From Prevotella sp. (GTDB taxonomy: Bacteria; Bacteroidota; Bacteroidia; Bacteroidales; Bacteroidaceae), in the NCBI GenBank assembly GCA_016285075.1, contig JAEEQB010000052.1, positions 1-33,736 of the forward strand: DNA of 33,736 nucleotides, read 5' to 3'. The position numbers were made by a program, and so were the translations under genes. Shown in pieces: positions 1 through 5,994 of the stretch; positions within the stretch are counted from its first letter, which is position 1, and every line of letters begins with the position of its first letter. The notes beneath the pieces were generated by a model, which worked only from the letters and a program-made list of their open reading frames with translations, had not been told where the DNA came from and did no database searches.

Positions 1-223
1 TTTTTCCCTCTTTTAAGACAAAATTTGAATCAAAAACATTGCGTAGTTTTCTATTAAACTTGCGGATGTTCTTACGCTCCAGCTCGTCCATTTCGTCGAA
101 CATGGCACGAGCAGTCAAAAGGTGATGTAGGAGTTGACGTACGGGCAGCCCTACACCTTCTTTGTCAGCACCGATTACCCTCAGCAGGGCGTCAGTGTTT
201 TGTTCGATTATTTCATTACTCAT
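1..223 (-). CDS. Hypothetical protein, 5' part only (runs off left edge)
   Basis: An open frame starts at ATG 223 and stays open for 74 codons to the window edge, so only the N-terminus is present. It reads MSNEIIEQNTDALLRVIGAD and continues with an acidic, helical, charged stretch (...FDEMDELERKNIRKFNR...). I do not recognise the family. It has no signal peptide or membrane segment. A possible 61-codon ORF ends 14 nt upstream, and the nearest promoter-like box on this strand is at 577-585. The DUF4248-like remnant and repeats upstream suggest an accessory or formerly mobile segment; that link is inference. Confidence 0.55.
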   Translation of the reverse strand, partial: MSNEIIEQNTDALLRVIGADKEGVGLPVRQLLHHLLTARAMFDEMDELERKNIRKFNRKLRNVFDSNFVLKEGK

Positions 224-237
224 ACTACCAATCATTA

Positions 238-423
238 TTAGTTTTTACAGTTTATTTCCAATACTTGCAACACGTTCATCAGGCTGAGAATCATGGGGGT
301 TTTTGATTCGTTCATTCTCAGGATCAAAAACCTGTCTCCATGATTCTTACCGAACCCGTCAGGGGTTTGGTTGGTGTTCTTTCGGAAGTTGATTCCCATA
401 ACGGAAGTGTGAACTAAACTCAT
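238..423 (-). CDS. Possible small protein, 61 aa, partly made of repeat sequence
   Basis: ATG at 423, stop at 238, 14 nt before the next gene in the same direction. Roughly the middle third of the ORF is encoded by a degenerate GTCCCC-type inverted repeat (288-346), which gives the residues around GKNHGDRF and NESKTPM. It has no recognisable domain, signal peptide or membrane segment. Either a small leader gene carries a repeat insertion, or the frame is open by chance over the repeat; I lean to the second. Confidence 0.25.
   Translation of the reverse strand: MSLVHTSVMGINFRKNTNQTPDGFGKNHGDRFLILRMNESKTPMILSLMNVLQVLEINCKN
288..346. repeat. Degenerate GTCCCC-type inverted repeat
   Basis: The left arm begins GAATCATGG and carries TTTTTGAT (288-307). 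The right arm carries ATCAAAAACC and ends CCATGATTC (323-346). It is a diverged relative of the elements at 849-939 and 4634-4764, with TGTCTCC in place of TGTCCCC. Confidence 0.6.
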
Positions 424-480
424 ACAATACGTTATTTTAAAAGTTGAACATTATGTTAGTTTTGTCACCTTGCTTTTTCA

Positions 481-553
481 CTCGCGTTCACGATGCTGTT
501 CTCATGCCGTGTCACTGCAGTTGACATGCCGAGTGAGCTACGTTCACTTAGCG
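481..553 (-). repeat. Degenerate copies of the 22-bp repeat found at 13683-13836
   Basis: Read on the minus strand, 525-553 gives TAAGTGAACG, three bases, then CTCACTCGGCATG. This matches the unit of the downstream array (TAAGTGAACG-CTT-CTCACTCGGCATG) including the GGCATG that follows the last array copy. A weaker piece with GTGAACGCGAGTG lies at about 478-490. The two loci are 13 kb apart and in opposite orientation. Confidence 0.55.
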
Positions 554-576
554 AGCGGTCGAGCTTGATTGACGAT

Positions 577-585
577 GCAAAGGTA
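577..585 (-). promoter_or_regulatory. Bacteroidota -7 box (TACCTTTGC) for leftward transcription
   Basis: TACCTTTGC on the minus strand matches TAnnTTTGC. No TTTG box is visible 19 nt upstream. It would drive the ORFs ending at 238 and at the left edge through a leader containing the 22-bp repeat relics. Confidence 0.5.
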
Positions 586-606
586 TAACATTTCAAAAAA
601 CGAATA

Positions 607-701
607 TCGGTTATCGGTAGTTATCGGTAGTTAACTGCACAAAACTGCACTTTTCTGTAGTTATCTGTAGTTAACTGTAGTTATCTGTAGTTAACTGCAC
701 T
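607..701. repeat. Short tandem repeats of [TC]NGTAGTTA (10/20-bp period) with ACTGCAC boxes
   Basis: TATCGGTAGT occurs twice in tandem. It is followed by ACTGCAC boxes and then by alternating TCTGTAGTTA and ACTGTAGTTA, ending again in ACTGCAC. The period is 10 bp with a 20-bp super-unit, and GTTAAC is itself a palindrome. The block sits immediately upstream of the -7 box at 577-585. Its function is unknown; it resembles iteron-like or regulator-binding arrays. Confidence 0.6.
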
Positions 702-715
702 TTGGATAGTGCAAC

Positions 716-829
716 TCACTCAATGTCAAAGGGTTCGCCGAGTGTTTTAATAATTGTTTTCACTTGCTTCGGTGTGTAACTACGGCTTTTTCTTGACGCC
801 AACTTCCGCAGACTTGGACTGATTCTCAG
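716..829 (-). pseudogene. C-terminal remnant of a DUF4248-like protein
   Basis: A frame of 37 codons ends at TGA 716-718 and reads ...LRKLASRKSRSYTPKQV...IIKTLGEPFDIE. A tail of the type 'Y-[ST]-P-x-[QE]-V ... I-x-x-L-G-E-P' is what I associate with Bacteroidota DUF4248 proteins. The frame is closed by TGA just upstream (830-832), where a GTCCCC repeat element begins, and no start codon is available. The N-terminal two thirds of the gene are missing. The assignment rests on motif memory only. Confidence 0.4.
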
Positions 830-965
830 TCAGTTACGGAACTTGGCAGAATCATGGGGACAGGTTTTTGAAGTGAATTCCCCGAATTCATTCAAAAACC
901 TGTCCCCATGATTCATTCAAAAACCTGTCCCCGTGATTCTTTGGCGCCAGCGCGGAGGTTGGCGT
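796..965. repeat. 14-bp inverted repeat bracketing a GTCCCC element
   Basis: ACGCCAACTTCCGC (796-809) faces the reverse complement of ACGCCAACCTCCGC (952-965), 13 of 14 bases matching. A shorter internal pair, GCCAACTTCCG with CGGAACTTGGC, lies at 799-809 and 836-846. The nested arms enclose the 849-939 palindromes, as the ends of a small inserted element would. Confidence 0.45.
849..939. repeat. GTCCCC palindromic element: 24-bp perfect inverted repeat plus one direct copy
   Basis: The left arm 849-872 starts GAATCATGGGGACAGG. The right arm 891-914 is its exact reverse complement. The spacer itself contains TGAATTC-CCC-GAATTCA, so the whole could fold into one long hairpin. A further copy of the right arm (CATGATTC changed to CGTGATTC) follows at 916-939. 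The layout resembles REP/BIME-type elements mobilised by RAYT transposases; no such transposase is in the window. Confidence 0.75.
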
Positions 966-999
966 AAAAAAATGGTGCGCAAGCTGTTAGCTGCGCACC
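966..999 (-). terminator. Rho-independent terminator of the LruC lipoprotein gene
   Basis: On the minus strand the hairpin GGTGCGC...GCGCACC with an inner AGCT/AGCT stem (974-999) is followed by ATTTTTTT (966-973). It lies 75 nt past the stop codon of the gene ending at 1075. Confidence 0.8.
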
Positions 1000-1074
1000 T
1001 GTTGTGATGATTGTGTTGGTTAAGGCACTTAAATCATCAGTGTTGTGTCGTGTTGTGTTATCCTTTATGAGTAA

Positions 1075-3198
1075 TCATTGGTTGGGGAACACGTAGACCT
1101 TGTTCATGTCGGGGTACATGTACCACACGGTGCTGAGGATGGAGTTGCTTGTGCCCCAGTTGTTGAAATACTGGTAGGCATCCTTCACGCATACCTTCTC
1201 TAACGGATAGAGGAATTGCTCGTAGTCGGATCTGTATGCCGGGTCTAATACCACGTTTTGGTTTTCGGTGAGGTCTTCGTAGAATGCTTGCAGAGCCTCT
1301 TTGGGCATGGCACAGGGAACCATGATGGCGTGGGGGTCTTCTCCGCGCTTTGCAAGGAAGATGAGGTTGCCTCCTGTGGTCATGTCCTTGATGTAGGGCT
1401 GGTTGGCAGCATCGCGGAATGAGAATCTCTGGTCTACTTCAAACTGCTCGGATACGGGAGGAAGGTACAGACCGTTTTTCTCGGTATTGATGAATACTCT
1501 TTCATTAGAGCCAAAGATCTTGTGAACTTCTGTCTCGTTGTTGATCTTCTGACCTTGTTCGCCATCCTTGTTCTTGATATTCTGGATGTAAAGCTCATCG
1601 TTAGCACCACAAGCCAAGACAGTCCATGTAACGTGGGTATTATCATCTCGCTTACCCTTGATCACTACGTCGTTAAGGTCGTAGTCGCCCAAATTGCGGT
1701 CTTCGAAGCAGAAGAGGTACTCGGCTACAGCAGGATCATTGGGGGGAGGAGGCAGAACACCGCCTATTACCTGATACACCATGTCGTTGAAGTCGGCATC
1801 GGAGCCTGTCTCACACATGAGGTAGGCCAGATTGTTGCACCAGAACCAAGCCATACGCGGATCATTGGGCCCCAATTCAGAGGAAGCGAAGTGTCCGTGG
1901 GTGTTGATGTAGGCATTCATTCGGTCGTCGCCATAGAGTTCGCCCTGTCTCAGGTCACCATCCTTATTGATTTGCTTCTGGTAGTCACGGCTTCTGGTCA
2001 TGAAACCAATCTTGTATCCCTGTGGGAATTTGAATGTACCCGTTACGCCATTTTCACCATAGAGAGGCACAAAACCGTCATATTCATTAAAATCACCCCA
2101 ATAGACGAGTGCGACTCCCATGAAGCGCCTTACCTCTCTGCTTTCGTCCAAGCCGAGGCCTTTATAACTTTCATTGCTGTTCTCAACGGCGTACTTCAAG
2201 TCGATAGCCTTGAATTTGGGCAGCTTCTTAATGAATTCTGCTACCTCTGCATCGTTTTTGTTATTCAGCCACTCATCTTTAAAGTAATAGTAGTAGAGGT
2301 CGCAATAGGTAATCTCCTTATATTTACCGTCATCCTTGAAAACGGGAGCCATGACGATGGGGTCCTCGCCGGTAGTAAGGGGATAGTTATTATACGTAGA
2401 GAAGTTGCTGTGACGAATCTTGTCAAGGTTCCTAACCTTATTGGGCAGATAGGCCTCAAAGGAAGCTTTCAGCGTATTTTCGTACGTCTTAGTATAAGGA
2501 TCGAGATCCACAATCATGTTGTACTCATTAGCAGGATCGATGGAGTAGAGATAGTCATTTTCCCAACCGTTGAGGTATCCTGCTACTGTTGGGTCCAAAC
2601 CTGTCTTATGATCCTTATAATAATGATTGTAAGATTCCTGCTGGCTGTAAAGCTTCAGAATGCCAGAATTCTCGATACCTTTCAGCACATCGTCCAGACC
2701 TTCCTGATCTAAAGCTCTTGTCTGACGGGCATTGGCTGCTGCGGTAGTGGTGGGCTCGAATACTACGTTCTCCTCGCCAACGTTGAAACCCTGGATGAAC
2801 TGCTGTCCGTCCTTCATCACGCATGCGGCATAGAGCGTGGTGAGAGTCTTGGGGGCATCATAATACAAGGTGACGGTCTCGCCGTACTTCACATCCTGCT
2901 GATTCAGAACCAGTGCGCCGTTGCAGTCAGTGCTGCCAAAAGGCGGGGTGGTCAGGATCTGAACTTTGACCACATCTTTCACCTCAGGAGTGTTAATCTT
3001 TAAGGTAACCTTACCACTGCTGGTCATGTTCCAGTCCTGGTTGGGATCGAAACTGGTCCCGAAAATGCTCTCTACGTGAGCCTTGATTTCAGCCTCACTT
3101 ACCTGCTGCTGGGGCTGGGGACCCTCGTAGAGGTCAACGTCCCTGTTACAGCTTGACAGGGCGATGCTTGCGATTGCAAAAAATATAAACTTCTTCAT
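1075..3198 (-). CDS. LruC domain-containing lipoprotein
   Basis: A 707-residue protein starting MKKFIFFAIASIALSSC, a lipoprotein signal peptide with the lipobox cysteine at about residue 17, so it is exported and lipidated. The N-terminal region has the segment FGTSFDPNQDWNMT, typical of the Bacteroidota LruC (DUF4842) family. Two acidic calcium-site-like motifs follow near residues 466 (DADFNDMVY) and 506 (DYDLNDVVI), characteristic of the LruC domain. The start at 3198 is preferred over an in-frame ATG at 3231, because that one lies on the -7 promoter box and so upstream of the likely transcript start. The precise role of LruC proteins is unknown to me. The gene is monocistronic with its own terminator, and its promoter faces three phased repeats shared with the divergent AraC-type gene. 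Confidence 0.85.
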   Translation of the reverse strand: MKKFIFFAIASIALSSCNRDVDLYEGPQPQQQVSEAEIKAHVESIFGTSFDPNQDWNMTSSGKVTLKINTPEVKDVVKVQILTTPPFGSTDCNGALVLNQQDVKYGETVTLYYDAPKTLTTLYAACVMKDGQQFIQGFNVGEENVVFEPTTTAAANARQTRALDQEGLDDVLKGIENSGILKLYSQQESYNHYYKDHKTGLDPTVAGYLNGWENDYLYSIDPANEYNMIVDLDPYTKTYENTLKASFEAYLPNKVRNLDKIRHSNFSTYNNYPLTTGEDPIVMAPVFKDDGKYKEITYCDLYYYYFKDEWLNNKNDAEVAEFIKKLPKFKAIDLKYAVENSNESYKGLGLDESREVRRFMGVALVYWGDFNEYDGFVPLYGENGVTGTFKFPQGYKIGFMTRSRDYQKQINKDGDLRQGELYGDDRMNAYINTHGHFASSELGPNDPRMAWFWCNNLAYLMCETGSDADFNDMVYQVIGGVLPPPPNDPAVAEYLFCFEDRNLGDYDLNDVVIKGKRDDNTHVTWTVLACGANDELYIQNIKNKDGEQGQKINNETEVHKIFGSNERVFINTEKNGLYLPPVSEQFEVDQRFSFRDAANQPYIKDMTTGGNLIFLAKRGEDPHAIMVPCAMPKEALQAFYEDLTENQNVVLDPAYRSDYEQFLYPLEKVCVKDAYQYFNNWGTSNSILSTVWYMYPDMNKVYVFPNQ

Positions 3199-3227
3199 AA
3201 TGATAATGGTTTTTTGTAAATTTCGCT

Positions 3228-3236
3228 GCAAAGGTA
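3228..3236 (-). promoter_or_regulatory. -7 box of the LruC lipoprotein gene
   Basis: TACCTTTGC on the minus strand, 30 nt before the ATG. The expected TTTG -33 box is absent; that position is occupied by the first GTGTGTAAA repeat (3257-3269). This would fit an activator-dependent promoter. Confidence 0.75.
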
Positions 3237-3256
3237 CGCTAAGAGTAATAGATTAA

Positions 3257-3310
3257 GTGTGTAAAAAACAATAATGGTGTGTAAAAAACGGTGCCAAGGT
3301 GTGTAAATTT
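3257..3310. promoter_or_regulatory. Three phased direct repeats GTGTGTAAA, candidate operator
   Basis: GTGTGTAAAAAAC at 3257-3269 and 3277-3289, and GTGTGTAAATTT at 3299-3310. Starts are 20 and 22 bp apart, so all lie on roughly the same helix face. They sit between the divergent promoters of the LruC gene and the AraC-type gene, with the first copy at about -40 of the LruC start. Direct repeats of this kind are what AraC-family dimers bind; the pairing with the neighbouring regulator is inference. Confidence 0.6.
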
Positions 3311-3341
3311 GCATAAAAACACACAGAAAAAGGCCTTTTCC

Positions 3342-3373
3342 TTTGCAGTTTTCTCATTTTTTTGTACCTTTGC
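3342..3373 (+). promoter_or_regulatory. Bacteroidota sigma-A promoter of the AraC-type gene
   Basis: TTTG at 3342-3345 and TACCTTTGC at 3365-3373 with 19 nt between them, a full match to the Bacteroidota consensus. The ATG is about 60 nt further on. Confidence 0.8.
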
Positions 3374-3435
3374 ATCCGAATTGCGATGATCCTTTAAGCA
3401 AGGTTGCGCGAACGGTTATCAACTAATATTTGTAT

Positions 3436-4563
3436 ATGGAACAAGTACAATTCACAGCCATCGTGCTGTCGGCGCTGCTGACACTGAAGTTGCTGATGCT
3501 GCCCAAGCGGTCGGTTTCGAACTGGGCAGCGAGCCGTTCACGTATGATGATGGTGCTGGGCATGGTGCTGCTTTTTGTTCAGTTCATGCTTCAGTATATT
3601 TTTAAGTTCCGTTCCATGGGCGTGACCCAGGCGGTGATGCTCAACCTCATCTTCTTTGTTCCCGTGTCGTGGATGTTCTCGCTTGCGGTGCTCTACCTGC
3701 AACGTCGCGGCCATCTCAATGTGCTCGACAAGTATCTCGGTCCGCTGACGTGGGGATTGGTGATCATGGTGCTGCTTGTTTCCACATTCATTGACAAGCA
3801 GTCAATACTGAGCGAGACACCTGAAAAGCGCTGGGCGGAGATGATTGCCTCAGTGCTATATGCCTCGATGCAATGCTATTACCTGTGGCGCCTGCTGACG
3901 AATATCCGTGGCATGCGCGAAGCCCTGTCGAACTATTATGACCGCGACATGAGCAGCGTGGTGGGATGGATGCTGGTCAGTACCATTGTCATAACAGGTA
4001 TTGCCTTGATTGTACCTTTGATGATATTCCTTCCGAGCAATTGGCTGGCTCCGTATGCGATTGCCATATTTGTCGGTATCTTCTATTTTGTAGACAGCTA
4101 TTGCAGTTTCCTGCTGAGCACGTCGTTTGCGCGTATGCAGGAAGCCGAGCGCAATGAGGAGATCATTGAGGAGGACATGCTCCTGGAAAACGACGGTGTG
4201 GAGATAGAGAGCCTGTCGGAGGAGGCGATGCTTCGTGCAGAGCATGCTGTTCAGCGATGGATAGAGCGGGGCGGTCACTTGCAGAGCGGCATGAAGCTGC
4301 CTGCCGCTGCCGAGGATATGCAGTTGCCACGCTATTTGCTGTCGGCCTGGCTGAAGCAGTGGGGACGCAAGTACAACGACTGGCTCGCCGGTCTGCGTGT
4401 GGATGAGGCGAAGCGTGTGCTGAAGGAGCATCCCGACTGGAGTAACGAGTCGGTAGCGCTGCACTGCGGTTTCACCGACCGCAGCTATTTCCAGAAGAAG
4501 TTCAAGGAGCGTACCGGCTATTCGCCGGCTGAATACCTTGCTAGCGGCCAGAGGCCTAAATGA
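3436..4563 (+). CDS. Membrane-anchored AraC-type transcriptional regulator
   Basis: A 375-residue protein. The first ~220 residues contain about seven hydrophobic segments (for example MVLGMVLLFVQFMLQYIF and AIAIFVGIFYFVDSYCSFLL). An acidic linker (EEIIEEDMLLE) follows, then a C-terminal AraC/XylS double helix-turn-helix with the signature 'SVALHCGFTDRSYFQKKFKERTGYSP' split over two helices. It is therefore a one-component sensor that must act on DNA from the membrane; the ligand is unknown. ATG 3436 is chosen; an in-frame TTG two codons earlier is possible. The divergent LruC lipoprotein gene and the repeat boxes between them make it the obvious candidate regulator of that gene and of itself. 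Confidence 0.85.
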   Translation: MEQVQFTAIVLSALLTLKLLMLPKRSVSNWAASRSRMMMVLGMVLLFVQFMLQYIFKFRSMGVTQAVMLNLIFFVPVSWMFSLAVLYLQRRGHLNVLDKYLGPLTWGLVIMVLLVSTFIDKQSILSETPEKRWAEMIASVLYASMQCYYLWRLLTNIRGMREALSNYYDRDMSSVVGWMLVSTIVITGIALIVPLMIFLPSNWLAPYAIAIFVGIFYFVDSYCSFLLSTSFARMQEAERNEEIIEEDMLLENDGVEIESLSEEAMLRAEHAVQRWIERGGHLQSGMKLPAAAEDMQLPRYLLSAWLKQWGRKYNDWLAGLRVDEAKRVLKEHPDWSNESVALHCGFTDRSYFQKKFKERTGYSPAEYLASGQRPK

Positions 4564-4633
4564 TAAATGAGAAATGATAAATGATAAGTGCGGCGTGCGG
4601 CTGCCGCCAATAATTCTCAATTCTCAATTTTAA

Positions 4634-4731
4634 GAGAATCAAGGGGACAGGTTTTTGGATGAAGAATCAAGGGGACAGGCAAAAACCTGTCCCCTTGATT
4701 CTTCATCCAAAAACCTGTCCCCTTGATTCTC
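4634..4731. repeat. Perfect inverted repeat, 46-bp arms, 6-nt loop (GTCCCC family)
   Basis: Arms 4634-4679 and 4686-4731 are exact reverse complements around CAAAAA. Each arm holds two GAATCAAGGGGACAGG units separated by TTTTTGGATGAA. Two partial units (CTGTCCCCTTGATTCT) continue to 4764, up to the stop codon of the YggS-like gene. It lies between convergent genes and could also terminate transcription. Confidence 0.9.
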
Positions 4732-4764
4732 CCTGTCCCCTTGATTCTCTGTCCCCTTGATTCT
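4732..4764. repeat. Two partial GTCCCC-type units
   Basis: CTGTCCCCTTGATTCT occurs twice in tandem, 16 bp apart, directly after the large inverted repeat. The region 4564-4633 between the AraC-type gene and the palindrome holds only AT-rich, low-complexity ATGATAAATG-like sequence. Confidence 0.75.
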
Positions 4765-5439
4765 TCAATAGACTCTTGGCCCGAAGATGGTCGTGCCGAT
4801 GCGCACCATCGTTGAGCGGCATTCGTCGGCAGCGATGCGGTAGTCGTGGCTCATTCCCCAGGACCGTTCGCGGAAATAGGGAAGGGTAGGGAAGTACTGT
4901 TGTTTCAGTTCATCGAAGAGGTCGGCGGCCATGAGCATCTCGCGTCGTATCTGTTCGGTGTCGTCGGTATAGGTGGCCATCATCATCAGTCCGCAGATGC
5001 GCACGCCCTGCATGTCGCGCCATTCGCCGTCGGCGAGCAGCTGGCGACAGTCGTCGGGGGTGAGTCCGTATTTCGTTTCCTCGACTGCGATGTGCAGCTC
5101 CAGTAGCACATCGATGGTTCGTCCGCATTTCAGCGCCTGCTTGTTGATCTCGCGTAGCAGTTTGATGGAGTCGACCGACTCGATCATGCTGACGTAGGGT
5201 GCGACGTACTTCACCTTGTTGGTCTGCAGGTGTCCGATGAAGTGCCACTGGATGTCGTTGGGCAGCTGTTCGTGCTTCAGGCGTAGCTCCTGCTCATGGC
5301 TTTCGCCGAAGATGCGCTGCCCTTCCTCGTAGGCAGCCATGATGAATTCGGCAGGATGGTACTTGCTGATGGCCACAAGGCGCACGCCTTCGGGCAGCTG
5401 TTCCAGCACTTCGTGCAAATGTTGCTTTACATTATACAT
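4765..5439 (-). CDS. YggS-family pyridoxal phosphate-binding protein
   Basis: A 224-residue protein starting MYNVKQHLHEVLEQLPEGV. It matches the YggS/PLPBP family (fold-type III alanine-racemase-like barrel, involved in PLP homeostasis). Visible landmarks are the PLP lysine in VAISKYHP (K26), FGESHEQE, the strongly conserved HFIGHLQTNK, GLMMMA, the phosphate-binding region RSWGMSHDY and the C-terminal RIGTTIFGPR. The start at 5439 is preferred because it aligns with family N-termini; the frame is open back to a GTG at 5490 next to the upstream stop. It is the last gene of the three-gene operon starting at 7473. Confidence 0.9.
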   Translation of the reverse strand: MYNVKQHLHEVLEQLPEGVRLVAISKYHPAEFIMAAYEEGQRIFGESHEQELRLKHEQLPNDIQWHFIGHLQTNKVKYVAPYVSMIESVDSIKLLREINKQALKCGRTIDVLLELHIAVEETKYGLTPDDCRQLLADGEWRDMQGVRICGLMMMATYTDDTEQIRREMLMAADLFDELKQQYFPTLPYFRERSWGMSHDYRIAADECRSTMVRIGTTIFGPRVY

Positions 5440-5490
5440 AGTGTAGGCGGCAGATTCTTCACACACACTCTCACTCGGGGTAGTCAACAC

Positions 5491-5946
5491 TCAACTGGCC
5501 TTCACCTCGTGCTCATAGACATCCATGATCTGCGTCTCGGCGACAGATGCGATGACGTAGTCGATCATTGTTCCGCCCATGACGCTGTCGATGTTCTTCA
5601 CGGCTCCGTTGAGTGTTCCGGCCTGTACGAGATAGTTGACGTTGCTTTTCTTCTCTTTGGCGGTCTTCTCGTCGATGGTGATGAACTGTAGCTTGGTCTT
5701 GTACCAGCGGTCGGCCTGTTCGTCGTCCGAGAAGAATATCTCCTTGTAGGCGGCTTTCTTGATGTCGGCCACTTCGAAGGTGCCGCTGATGTAGCTTGAC
5801 ATCTCCTCGGTGATGCACTGCTCGGCCTCGGTGAAGCTGAGGGCGTCGACAACATATAATTCTGTTACTTTCTTCTGCAGTCCGTCTTCCATCACTTTCT
5901 CGTAACGGATCTTGCATTCAAACCATTCGGCTGTTCTACTTCTCAT
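5491..5946 (-). CDS. DUF4494 domain-containing protein
   Basis: A 151-residue soluble protein beginning MRSRTAEWFECKIRYEKVM, with ELYVVDALSFTEAE, SSYISGTFEVADIKKAAYKEIF, KLQFITIDEKTAKEKKSN and GGTMIDYVIASV. These match my recollection of the Bacteroidota DUF4494 family along its whole length. Function unknown; it has no signal peptide or membrane helix. ATG 5946 is chosen over a GTG at 5994 because family members start next to 'T-A-x-W-F-E-C-K'. It lies 48 nt after the pseudokinase gene and about 50 nt before the yggS-like gene, so it is probably cotranscribed with both. Confidence 0.8.
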   Translation of the reverse strand: MRSRTAEWFECKIRYEKVMEDGLQKKVTELYVVDALSFTEAEQCITEEMSSYISGTFEVADIKKAAYKEIFFSDDEQADRWYKTKLQFITIDEKTAKEKKSNVNYLVQAGTLNGAVKNIDSVMGGTMIDYVIASVAETQIMDVYEHEVKAS

Positions 5947-5994
5947 TGTTTTTTTTATGTAATACTTTAATCTATAATGCTTGTTTCCTGCCAC

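Noticed and set aside
1522..2712. 396-codon plus-strand frame
   Set aside because: Antisense shadow of the LruC lipoprotein gene; the translation is Ile/Val-rich without motifs.
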